Under the pieces are notes generated by a model. That model was not told the DNA's origin, did no database searches, and was given only the letters and a program-made list of their open reading frames with translations. Positions 47,971 to 59,279 of a DNA stretch of 64,000 nucleotides are shown here, piece after piece. Each line of letters begins with the position of its first letter. Position 1 is the stretch's first letter. Location: NCBI GenBank assembly GCA_028554755.1, contig JAPTOF010000003.1:29964001-30028000 (forward strand), read 5' to 3'. Origin of the DNA: Cordia subcordata. Lineage: Eukaryota; Streptophyta; Magnoliopsida; Boraginales; Cordiaceae. The position numbers were made by a program, and so were the translations under genes.

Positions 47971-50382
47971 TCAGCTAAAAACTTCATAAAATTTCTCAAT
48001 AACAAGTAAACCAGAGTCAATTGACTCCAAGGGGTCCTTCCGGAGTCGGTGTCTCAAGCAGTTGGGGATGACAGTGGCAATATCCTCTGCAGTTACTTTA
48101 TCTCTTCCTTTTAGGGCAGCCAATGCTCTAGCCGCTCTGTTAGTCACTATATCTCCTCTCAATCCATCAACATTGAGTTCAGCACAGACCTTGGAGATTT
48201 TAACCCGAAGATCATGATCAATTGTGACCGAAGAAAGAGAGCTCCTAGCTGAGGCAATTTGTTGCTGAAGCTTTTCTTGCTCTGCCTTATATGATTCTCT
48301 GAATTCTTTAGGATTTTTATCAAAACGAGCCCTCTCTTCAACGATCTTAACTCGAAGTTCGGCATCCTTGACTGTCCCTACTTGAGCATGCATTCCAAAC
48401 CGATCGAGCAGCTGTGGCCTAAGTTCTCCTTCTTCTGGATTACCTGAGCCTATGAGAATAAACCGTGCAGGATGCGAGATTGAAATCCCCTCTCTTTCAA
48501 CAGTATTCCATCCTGAGGCAGCAGAATCCAAGAGGACATCCACTAAATGGTCATCCAAAAGATTAACCTCGTCCACATAAAGAATTCCTCTGTTGGCCTT
48601 TGCAAGAAGGCCAGGTTCAAATGCTTTTACACCCTCAGTAAGGGCCTTTTCAATGTCAATAGTTCCACACACCCTGTCTTCAGTAGCACCCAATGGCAAA
48701 TCAACCATGTTGATTTTGGTTAATACCACAGGGAGTTCCTCACCTCTTATAGCTTTCTCTCGGACTTCAAATCCCATCACTTCTGGATCCTCTGGATCTG
48801 AATTATATGGGTCACCTGCTACAGCTTTGATTTCAGGGAGTAAATCCACCAAAGATCTCACTGTTGTGGATTTCCCTGTTCCTCTATCCCCCATTATCAT
48901 TACACCTCCAATCTTCGGATCAATCACATTTAACAAAAGGCACAGCTTCATCTCATCTTGCCCTACAATAGCAGCAAATGGATAAACAGGCCTTTGGCTT
49001 TCCTTGGCTAATTTCTGAGCCTGAAATTAACAAGAGTTTCATAAGGTTCATAATAAGTTCCACAATATTGTCAAAGATTTGCTCAGACAGCTCAGTCTTC
49101 CAAAGTTTGCCTTTATACACAACCATATTTACTCCATTGTCTCCATTGTGGTCATGATAAAACTTTGAGTTGCAGGCAAATTTAGAGATATTATACCATG
49201 AAAAAGACATCTTCAAGAGTTTCATAAGGTTCACCATAAACTTCACAATATTGCTAAAAGATTCACTCCCATGGCTCATTCTATGTTCCATATATCGTCT
49301 TTATACACAACTCTAAGACAGTCACTAGATTATGGTCATGATAAAACTTCAACACACAGGCAAATTCATAGGCATATTATTACGACATAGTTGTAAAAGA
49401 AGCAACTCAGACAACAACCAGGGCAATCTATATTCTACTCCATACAATTTGTGCTTCAAACTTAGCAAACAACTATATCAAATTACCGCTTCCAACTAAA
49501 TTAAGAGAATAACATAGCAAAAGTTAAACGAAAATATACAAATCCCATAAAATGACCAAATTAAGGCGAAAAAATGAAAACAAAGAATACTTGGTACCTG
49601 CTCTTGAGCAGGGCTTAGTTCAGTGGCTACATTAGAGATTGAAACATGAAATTGAGATCTCCCTTTCTTTGCCGGCACCCCAATCCCTCCATAGAACTTC
49701 CTCCCAAAACTCAATCCTGCAATAGCAAAGAAAGCATTAACTTCAAAGCAGCCACAAACATTCAAAAGTAACTACTTGTTCTTGAAGGGTAGCCTTGGAA
49801 CTATTGATGTCTAACTCGAAGGTCATAATTTTGAGTTTGCACTATTCCAACTTGAAAAGATACAGATTAATATCATATACTGTATGCCCCAAATTAGATG
49901 CCACCTTATACAAGCACCAATTCTTGTTTTCAGCATTGGACTCCAAAAGCTTTAGTGAAAATGCAAACTTTAACAAGAAAAGGGCAAAAACAAAATAAAA
50001 TTAAATAAACACGAATACCCAACTCCGATATAACAAGAATTTCACGAAAATATAAACAAGAAACATAATTGAAAATTTTTTTGACTTTCCGACATTCTTT
50101 TCTCACAGCCATTACTGTCCTTCAGAAATCAATTGAAATATGTAAAAGTTCCAAACCTTTGCTCATGCACACCCAAAATTCAATATTGCATCATAAAAGA
50201 CACACAAAACAGAATGAGGAAAAAGCGAAAGACGAGTAGTGGGGTCTATGTATAAGTGTACCTGAAGAAGGGGAGAGAGAGAAAATGGAAGACTTATTGG
50301 TGTGAGAAGAGAGTGGTTTGGAAGCCAAGATTGCTGCTGCTGCTGATGTTGTAGCTGCAGAAGTGCTCAGTAATGCAGCCAT
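47971..50382 (-). CDS. CHLI: Magnesium-chelatase subunit ChlI, chloroplast
   Basis: Three exons on the minus strand: 50382-50262, 49716-49598, 49020-47971; 429 residues, close to Arabidopsis CHLI1. Residues 1 to about 60 form an Ala/Ser-rich plastid transit peptide. The AAA+ core has Walker [10 protein letters not shown] (about 124-132), Walker B ILYVDE (about 226-231), and LDRF with the arginine region near [14 protein letters not shown]. ChlI hydrolyses ATP to drive Mg2+ insertion into protoporphyrin IX by the ChlI-ChlD-ChlH complex, the first committed step of chlorophyll synthesis in the stroma. Cys107 and Cys198 keep the 91-residue spacing of the Arabidopsis CHLI1 pair reported to form a thioredoxin-reducible disulfide. 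The gene is convergent with the second Nudix gene, with 503 bp between stop codons. Confidence 0.96.
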
Positions 50383-51465
50383 GGTTTAAAGAGCTTTTTG
50401 ATCTTTGTTTGACTACAATTTTTCAGGAGAAGTTTTGTGTTTCTTGAGCTTATACTACTTGGCATCCAGAGACTCGAGAGTGTTTGATACTACTGGTGGG
50501 TGTTGGGTCAGGATAAGGGAGGATAGATTTTCCCCCACTCATTCAGTCTCTATTTTTTTCCGCTTTTCACTACTTCACCATGTGCACTTTCCCAAATTTA
50601 ATTTATTATTATAAGTTTTTAAGTTTAATATAAATCAAATTTTATTAATAATATCAAAATACTATAAATACATCTACTCTCGTATTTCTATTACTCGTCT
50701 TGTGAGTTAGGTCATCATGGTTTTTTTTTTTTTAAATTCATTTTGTTTTGCAAAAGTAAATACTATCGAAATAAGTTTTAAAATTTATTACTTGGAAGAT
50801 GAAATTTAACACTTGTAAGGTTGCATTGGATTTGAGGGGAGGATTTTAATTTTTATAAATTCAAATTTTTTACTTTTGACAACATGAATTTTTAAATTAT
50901 TTATGTGGATAATAAAAGGACTTAGATGAATATTTTCAAATCTAGAGTTTTTGATAAATGTAGATATAGGTAAACAGTCATATAATAAAAATACAAGAAT
51001 CCCATTTCGATTGCAATGAGTAATACTAGTTTGGTGAGGGAAATAATATGAAATGAAATTAGAAAAATTTATAGGTTGGGGTCATGTTCGTGTCTCTCTC
51101 AGAAAAGGGGAAAGAAAAATTAATCATTTATCTAAAAAATACGCCATCTCTCGTAATAGTTGTCATGTTAAAAACTTTAACTATGAAATCAATTTTTCTT
51201 TTTCTTTTTTTCTCTAATCCGAGCAAGACATACCAAATTTCTTTATTTTGTTTCTTATTTTTTAATTAAAAAAATAAAAACAGATAATTCAACACTTGCA
51301 ACTATTACCGAATATGAAAACATGCGCTATATGAGTTGTGGTATTTCCTTTTCAATTTTATTTTTCTATATCCAAAAGAAAGTAACCTCATTTCATTTCT
51401 TTCCTTCCTAAATACCAAAATTACCCCCGAGTCACCAAAATATAAGCCGAATCAGTTCAACCCGG
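50383..51465. other. Divergent intergenic region between CHLI and the At4g18490-like gene
   Basis: Contains the upstream regions of both genes. No clear TATA box for CHLI was found. There is no coding potential beyond short low-complexity frames. Confidence 0.5.
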
Positions 51466-51474
51466 TTTGGCGCC
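51466..51474 (+). promoter_or_regulatory. Candidate E2F-binding site
   Basis: TTTGGCGCC matches the E2F/DP consensus TTTSSCGC. It sits just before a CT-rich leader (51485-51515) and the probable leader exon, which ends at 51650 with TTTAG|GTAAGT. Such sites drive S-phase expression in plants; function here is inferred. Confidence 0.5.
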
Positions 51475-53202
51475 ATTTTCCACACGCGCACTCTCTCTCT
51501 TCCCTCTCTCTCCAGCAGCAGGAAAAGCTTCGAACTCTCTGCCAAATTCAAATCGAGGTCTCTAATTTTTCAAATTCTCTCAATTTTGATAGTCGTTGTT
51601 AATTCTAAGCTGCCTTTGGAATCATTATTCAAAATCTTGGTCGTATTTAGGTAAGTTTCCTTCAATAGCTGGCAAAATTACGAAAATTTTGCTCAGAAAA
51701 TGCATGAATTAATAACTTCCTATAGCGCTCCGCAATGTATATAATATTTATAATTTCTAGTTGATGATCAATTTAATCTCAAGAGCGCATCAATTGTGCT
51801 CATCAAGGTGCTTCTTGTTCGATGTTTAGTTGTAAATTTTCTGAATTATTGGAAAATGAGCCTAACTGATCAGTGGATTGGATCAGTTTAATTGTATATA
51901 AAAGTCGTTTTTACTGTCATTTCTTTATTTTTATTTATTCAGAGAAAACTTATATTAATTTGAATTAATAAATTATCCTGTGTTTCGAAATATAGCCTAA
52001 CGATCTGTTCTAAAATCTTAACATTATGTATGTATACGTGTATATTTATATCCTGTATTTATATATGATGCTGTATGATCGGTTTGACCTCAAAACTACA
52101 CTGATTATGGTGCTTTTGTTTGGCGTTGAGCTGTAACTTTCCTAGTTTCACTAATTATGTGAAGATGAGCCGTACTGTTCTGTAGTTTAGATATTCTTAA
52201 TTGTGTATTGGAGCTTTCTGTTCTCATTTCCTGAATTTTGGGATATACCTTTCTTGTATATAGAGCATGTAAGTGTGTATATATGTTTTGTTATGAAGGG
52301 CACAGCATAGTACATTGGTACTACGTGGTAAATCATTATCAATTCGAGATTAGTTTCCTTAAACTATTTTTGAACAAGTTGACTAGTTATTTTACTTTCA
52401 GCTTTCTTTAAATTTTAATGGAATACCTTTTTTAACTTTAAATCTTTGGACACTGTGCCGGATAATGAAGCTTCGTTAGCAAATAGAAGAAAATTGACGT
52501 TTTAAATTGGTGCTATCGGTGGCAAATGAGTTATTGGCTATGTAATTGTAGCAATTCATTAGAGTTGCAGTTTAAATGTATCAATCTTCTATAATTGGAT
52601 TTAAGTATTTCTTTTATGGTCATTATGTTGTTGACTGGTTACACTCTCTCTTTTGGCTCAAATTCTCCTGGGGAACCGGAGTCGGACACTTGCTTAAAGA
52701 GGATTACCTCGTTATTCAAGCAGCTGATAATTGAACTGACAAAAGGACAGTAGCTTGCATTTCACTAGTTGGAAATATTATAGCTCGATAAAAGTTGTGT
52801 CATGCGAGGATGTTGAAACCCTTTCTGTAGTTTCAGTTTCAGATACTCTGCCACAGAAATATTCTGACTCAAGTTCTTAACCATACGTACAGAAATTATA
52901 GCAAGGAATCCCTCTTCCGGTCCTTCACACATGATCAGCGAGATAGTTATTGATTAGTCCTGTGAATTACTCGGCCTGCATAAGAAGCTAGTAAGGATTA
53001 AAAATTTTGTGTTATTGCATTGATGTTAGTGAATTTGAACGGACAGGCTGCAGTATGTGTTATTCTTTTTGCAGAGCAAAGCAGTAGGTCCTATTCAAGT
53101 AATGCTCCGCAGCAGTTATCTCTTCACTGTGTTATCCTCATGCATATATCACTTTCCAAGTGGAGGCTAACATTTTGTATCTTTTTGTTGCCTGCCAAAC
53201 TA
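51475..53202 (+). other. Probable 5' UTR exons and leader intron of the At4g18490-like gene
   Basis: First leader exon from about 51480 to 51650 (donor GTAAGTTTCC), a leader intron 51651-53074 (acceptor TTTTTGCAG), and a second leader exon 53075-53202. The boundaries rest on splice-site quality only. Confidence 0.4.
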
Positions 53203-56200
53203 ATGGATAAGATCAGTGTATTTGAGGAAATGGGAGAATCACAAGAGAAAGCTTCTTCATCTGCCAATTCATTGGAGAAAAGCTCATTGCTAGGTATGCC
53301 CTTAAAATCTTCTCGGACCAATCAGTTCACCAGTTTATAAACTTACCATTTTCTGGCCCTTCTTGAGTGGGAGGGTCATCATAGTAACAGATATCCATAA
53401 AAAAAAAATTGTATCTGAAGTGGGTCAAACTTAGATGATTAAGGTGAAAAACTTTTCAAACTGGAACGTTGGATAGGAATATGAGTATAGAATCAAGTGC
53501 AAAACGACTGAAAGGATAACATGGAATTTACAAGATATAATTAAGACAAATCTCTAATTAACAAATTCGTAGTTCAGATTTTTCTGTGTTATTCAATTTC
53601 TGCAGTACATTAAGGGAAGACTCTAATTATCCAAGTTTCTTTGGGAAGTATACATATTCTTTTTTGTGATTGTGATAGATTTTGACATCGGGAAGGACTT
53701 TCTTAGCAACTGGAAGCCAAAGTCTGGTGGAAAAGATGATGTAATGGATCTCAACTTTGGGCCTATTACGAAGAACAAAAAGAAAATGTTTGACTTTGAC
53801 AAAGTGTGAGTTCTGCAACCTTGAGTTACTGTCCCACTAATTCTTCTTTATAACTTTGAATTTGAGGCTAATTTAAAATCATTAGATATTGTTGATCATT
53901 TGCAGCAGATGAAATCCTGTACTTGTTCCTCGTCCAGTTTGATATTGATCTTTCAGGCATCAACTGCTTAAGTTGTTTGTTCTCTAAATACTTGCATGAC
54001 TCCCTACATTATTTTGGTAACTAATGAGTCTGATGCTCATAACTAACAGCTTTGTAGTTTGGGTAGGACAGAGGTATTTTGCAGTATTACAGCTTCCATT
54101 ATTGTAACATTGCTGCTGAATTTTCTCAGGGATATAGATTTCAACCTTGATGGTGACTTTGGGAATCTATCATCTTTCAAAATAGACATGTCAGATTTTG
54201 ATGTATCTTCCCCGCTTAAAGAAGACGGGAAGCATAAGGAAAAATCCAAGGAAGCATCTGGCAGAGGAAGCACTAAAGAGAAAATAGATAGCTTTGACTT
54301 TTCATTTGATTTTAATAAGTATGTTTAGATTTCAAGGCTCTTTTACTACGGGCTTTATGTTTCCAAAGTCATTTCCAGATTACCTAGATTGCTACTGTTC
54401 ACCTTTCCTTTACTTAGTTCAGGTTGGGCAATTTCACTTTTGAGGCAGGCCCAAGGGAAGATGCTTCGAAAGAACAAGATAAGGGTGGTTCTCCGTGTAG
54501 TGATGATTCTCAAGGATCTAGAATCCACATAACTGAAGAGATAGCCGCAGAAAAAGATGTGGTGTCCCAGAAACCAGCAGCATCAGGCGTTGTGAGTTCT
54601 TCAAGTGCTAATTTGCAAGATGATGGTAGAGCTCATCTTGACTCCACCAGTGAGGATCTCGCTCTAAAGTCTGTAAAAGGCGATGATGGTCCTTCAAATT
54701 TTATAACTCAAGAAGTTGTCCCACTGAAAGGACAAACCTCGTTACAGACATCGATTCCCATCAGAACACAGCAAAAAGGCTGCCAACCTGAGAAGATGAG
54801 TTCTACTGGACCAGTAGCTCTGGAAACCTGCACTGCTAATGCAACTTCTGGGAAGAAAAGTTCTGCTGTACCAGTTACGCAGGAAACCTGTGCTGCTAAT
54901 TCAACTTCTGAGAAGACAAGTTCTGCTGCACCAGTTACCCAGAAAACCTGTGCTGCTAATGAAACTTCTGAGAAGATGAGTTCTGCTGCTGGACCAGTTA
55001 AGGAAACCTGCTCTGCTAATGGAACTTCTGAGAAGATGACTTCGGCTGGACTAGTTACTCGCAAAACCTGTGTTCCTAATGCTACTTTACCAGAACAATC
55101 TGAGAAGACAAGTTTTGCTGCACCAGTTACTCAGGAAACATGTGATGCGAATTCAACTTTACCAGTAACATCAGTTCATCCTGCATCTGACACATATTCA
55201 AGTGGAGATACTACATCAGATTTACAGGAGGAAGTTAGCTCTATGGCTACAAGAAAGAATATTCCAGATGAGGAACATGATGTTAATCCTCCCTGTTCAA
55301 CTGAGCAAGCAAAGAGATCTACTTCAGACAGTTGCAGAAATCCAAAGCCATTACTTCCGCATATGGCATCCATTCAGATCATCAAGCATATTTCTCCTGA
55401 AGAAAAAGACACTCACCTTAAAATTGCTCCCATGATGCCTGGTCTTCCTGGCATGAAACTTTCAAGGTAGCTTTCACTTTGAACTAAATTACATTCCAAC
55501 ACTCCTAAGAGGTTCTTTACTGTTAAACTTTTTGTTTCCAGAATCTTGCTAAGATCATCCCATACTTTATCTACCTGCACATAACTGAAGTGGCACTTGT
55601 TTCCCTCCCCTTCCCTGTTTGAGTTCAGGTCGGATAGTTTCATTTTTAAGTCAAACTCCAGGGGAAGTAAAAATGCTATGAAGGACCAAGATAAGGATGG
55701 TTCTCCAATCAGTGAGGAATGCCAAAGCTCTAGAATCCACTTGGCTGAAGACACAAGTGTACATGAAGATGGCATATCTCAGAAACCAATAACATTAGGG
55801 GCCTTAAGGTCTCCAGACAATAATTTGCAAACTACTAGCAAAGCTCATCTTGACTCCACTAATGAGGAATGCCAAAGCTCTAGAATTCACTTGGCTGAAG
55901 ATACAACTGCACATGAAGATGGCATATCCCAGAAACCAATAACATTAGGGGCTCTAAGGTCTTCAGACAGTAATTTGCAAACTAGTAGTAAAGCTCATCT
56001 TGACGCTGTTACTGAGGGTGTCACTCTAATGTCTGTAAGAAATGAGAAGGGTCCTTCAAAATCTGTGACGACAATCGAAGAAGTCACATTACAGCCAGAA
56101 GAGGCCTCAACTCTGAAACCAATTCCCACTAGGATACAGCAAACAGGCTGCCAGCCTGAGAAGATGAGTTCTGCTGAATCAGTTACTCAGAAAGCTTGTG

Positions 56201-58174
56201 CTGCTAAAAAACCCACACCAGATATAACAGTCTGCTGTGCATCTACTTCGGACAATTGTGCAAACGCAAAGATTTTACTTCCTAATGTGACATCCAGTGA
56301 GATCACGTGGAATCCTTCTCCGAAAGGAGAGAACTCTCAACCTGCTAGTAAGACGCCCTGTCTCACTGCCATGAACATTTCCAGGTAGCATTTTTACTCT
56401 TTTCATCCCAGTGAATTGTTTCCAAGATCTTCTTATCTGACTGATCATGTCTTTTAATATAGGACTTTTGAAGGAAATCTGAATGCCTCGAGAGCAATGC
56501 TTGAGAAAGAGACTAAATCAATGGGGACCCTGACACCAAGTAAGTTACCACTTGGAGAGATGCCACCCAAGGTTTCCCAACTTACTGACCCACAAAGTGG
56601 TAGTCTACCAACCATGTCCCTGAAGCGGAAAACCCCAGAGGTCTGGTTTCTCCTTTTAAAGTTTCTACCTATTGATTGGTTCTTATAAATGTATAATAGT
56701 TGACTGTATATCGTTATATGAGAGGTATTTGTGTTATTTGAATGCAGCCACCTGATGCAGATAGGATTATCTCAAATCCATCAAAACGGCTCTCAAAATC
56801 ACCTAGCGAAAGCAGGTTGCTTTTTATCATTGACTATTCTGTTGAACATATATTGAGCTGTTTCTTGAAACATTATGTGTGATTCCTCAAATTATGCAGA
56901 AATACTATGGAAACCTCAGAGAAGGTTGTTGATGAAGAGGTAATCCAGTAGGAGCTTATGAAGCATTGCACTGTTTCCGGTTATGTTTGGAGAAAATTGA
57001 GAACTCTGAGGTTGTCAAGATAGATATTCTTAACCATAATTGGTTTTCTGTTGATAGGTCTGCAAAAATCTGGCAAATCATAATGCAAGAAGTGTACTTG
57101 AAAATTGTCATGCTTATCCTAACGTTCTCCAGGAGATGAACTTGAAGGAACTAGAATCCTCTTATACAATAGAGGATGATAGCAACATTCAGAAGGCTGA
57201 GGCTTGTTCTAAGGAGCTTGAAAATGTGAGCATAGTTCTGCTTTTGCTTCTTTTCTTCTAATGCTACTGGTTGAAAGTACCAGCTAAATACCAAATTATT
57301 AGGCATACCAACTCTAGCCTGCCCTTTTGCTTGGCACTACTTGCTTTAACAGCTGTTCAGTTTATTAGAATCACATTCTTAGAACTAATGATTGTCTTGA
57401 TCTTGTCCATTTCGAATACAATTCTAGATAAAATGATTTCTTTAGAATTCTTTTCCAGGACAATCTAATCACCATTCATATGGTTAGCTAAAGTTAGGCT
57501 CTGAACTGAACCTAAATGTTTCTAGGAGGAACTTAAGAAAAGGAGCTAAGCTACTGCAGCAAGGCGTAGGATTGCATGACATTTTGGTCCTGGATTTATT
57601 TGAAAATTGGGTTTCCAACTTGTCTTATTGAGCCACAAGACATAAGTTGTTGGTTTTCCTAGGATAGTGTTGTGGGTGGTCAAATAATTATGGGATTCAG
57701 GATTTGTTGTTATCAGAAGAACTATTGTAATTTCTGCACTCCGTTATTGCCTCCAAAACTTCTGAAGCTTACATTCCACACATAATAGTTATGCTCTTGT
57801 CAATTAAAGTGCTCTAGTGGAGCACATATTGGTCTCCAGTCAGGCTTTACTGCATTGCTTGAGCTGGGGCATCACAAATGAAAACAGGAACTTGACCATC
57901 AGTTTTTTTGTCTCTGCAGATGTGCAACATGTTGAGAAAGAAGCTTGAGGAGGCCAAAGAAATACTGGTTCGAGCTATTGTAAACAACAATAAGCTACTA
58001 ATGCTCAACCATCCTCTTTACGAGAAGAAGATATCCTTTTCAACTTTCTTTTTATGTGAAAATCACCCTTATGAATTTTTGTATCGAGAACAAAAATAAG
58101 TTGTTTATACCTTTACAACTGAAAACATCCGCATGATTAAGAAATTTGCTGCTGGATTAACATTGACAAAGTGA
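53203..58174 (+). CDS. Uncharacterised plant protein, At4g18490-like
   Basis: Eleven phase-consistent exons: 53203-53293, 53679-53805, 54130-54318, 54423-55466, 55629-56384, 56463-56640, 56748-56815, 56900-56939, 57058-57225, 57920-58030, 58127-58174; about 939 residues. The N-terminus has repeated acidic-aromatic words: [48 protein letters not shown]. These recall the uncharacterised Arabidopsis protein At4g18490. The centre is Ser/Thr-rich, low in hydrophobics and probably disordered, with 20- and 50-residue tandem repeats. The C-terminus is a short basic helix region ([20 protein letters not shown], then HPLYEKK and [11 protein letters not shown]). No domain of known function, signal peptide or membrane segment was seen. 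The last intron is probably of the U12 AT-AC type. A downstream 3' UTR intron (donor about 58203, acceptor about 58407) is possible. Confidence 0.75.
54790..55170 (+). repeat. Coding tandem repeat, 60-bp unit (20 residues)
   Basis: About six units of the type [19 protein letters not shown] lie in exon 4 in register with the reading frame, exactly 60 bp for the first five, then one of 78 bp with an extra LPEQ-type insert. Identity is high between neighbours and lower at the ends, as expected from unequal exchange. Confidence 0.9.
55714..56013 (+). repeat. Coding tandem duplication, 150-bp unit (50 residues)
   Basis: 55714-55863 and 55864-56013 ([14 protein letters not shown]...KAHLD) are about 90% identical, in frame, in exon 5. 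A diverged homologue ([20 protein letters not shown]) sits at the matching place in exon 4. Confidence 0.9.
58031..58126 (+). other. Probable U12-type AT-AC intron (96 nt)
   Basis: The 5' end ATATCCTTTT matches the U12 consensus ATATCCTTT exactly. The 3' end is GAAAAC, and ACCTTTAC lies about 11 nt before it as a candidate branch site (consensus CCTTAAC). Removal joins HPLYEKK to [15 protein letters not shown] in phase 0 and reaches a stop at 58172-58174. No GT donor in a suitable phase lies near. Confidence 0.75.
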
Positions 58175-59279
58175 TGTTCTACATTGGTAGATGAGACAGG
58201 AAGGTGACATCTATTCATCTCCTCTCCTCCCTTCTTCACTTCTATCTCTCCCCCTTCCCCCACCAACACCATGGTCACACCCACAAACACACATACAGTC
58301 ACAAACACGAGTTGTTATTCATGCACATGTTGACATTAGCTGTCTAACAAATTCCTGGCTAGTTATTGGTGGATATTCTAATTTTCACTTGTTATGTGAC
58401 TTTCAGGTAAATGCCACTCATCCTCTGGTATTATCTGAAGATGGGGATTGTGCTCTGCCCACCCTTGAGAACACTATTCTACAGTCAACTTCAGAAATTT
58501 TGATGTCTCGGGCTACTGGATATTAGCACACAATCAGTCAATCATCCTCTGACTTCTCCTATATCAATCAAGTTAGACGCTATCCTCGCAAATAGTAAGT
58601 GAGATGGTTATATGCTCTCGGACTATTTTGTCTACTAATATGTCGTCGTTGAAGAAATACACCACTAGCTTGTCTCCAGACTCGAACTTGCATTGCAGCT
58701 CATGATTTTTTCCTTCTTACGTAGTTGTCATATGCCATGTTATGGTTTGTATACATAAAATAATTTTCAAGCTAGGGAGCCAACTATTATTATGTCATTA
58801 AGGATGTACTACAGATTGTTCACATAGTTCTCGTCTTTCTCTTTTTGGTTGAAATCGCATTAGAAAAGTAATTAGCGGCCGCTGATAATCTTAAAAAGGA
58901 AAGCGACATGAATGGAACTTCTCTTGCGTGCGACAATTTCGTGCAAATTCGTTCGCTAGATCTGTTGTAGGGCAACAATTGGCTATGTACGTGTCACCTA
59001 ATTTCCTTACGCGAGCTGCAAATAGAAGTACAAGTAATACGTAAGAGAACAACTTTTCAATGATGTGTAATGTAAGAGGTTTGAGCTTCATTATATATTA
59101 TTTATTTACTTCTTTTTGTTTGAATATACATAATAGAAAAAGAAAGTTTTAAATTGTGATTCTCTAATATAATCACCACCAATATAATTATTTTTTCTTC
59201 TAAGTGAGGCTTGCGATATTTTCTTTATCCCACAAATTCATAGATCTTTTAAGAGCTTAAAATTATGTAGATTATCATA
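58175..59279. other. 3' region of the At4g18490-like gene and spacer
   Basis: Likely 3' UTR up to about 58760, possibly spliced, then AT-rich spacer. No further gene was recognised. Confidence 0.45.

Noticed and set aside
48593..48985. 130-codon plus-strand frame opposite CHLI
   Set aside because: It is the antisense shadow of the conserved CHLI AAA+ core, whose frame explains the codon pattern.
53020..53202. Upstream extension of the At4g18490-like protein from 53020
   Set aside because: It crosses a good acceptor (TTTTTGCAG at 53066-53074) and reads as non-coding leader; M at 53203 starts the acidic N-terminus.
54708..55064. 118-codon minus-strand frame with periodic [13 protein letters not shown] words
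   Set aside because: The periodicity is that of the 60-bp coding repeat on the plus strand.
54781..55170. CRISPR-like regularly spaced repeat
   Set aside because: The repeats are contiguous, diverged and in a coding frame in a plant nuclear gene; there are no spacers or cas genes.
58391..58527. Extra coding exon after 58407 (VNATHPLVLSEDGDC...) for the At4g18490-like gene
   Set aside because: Joining it would need a GT donor near 58030 that I do not see; the AT-AC intron gives a conserved-looking end and a stop at 58172. It may be a 3' UTR exon.
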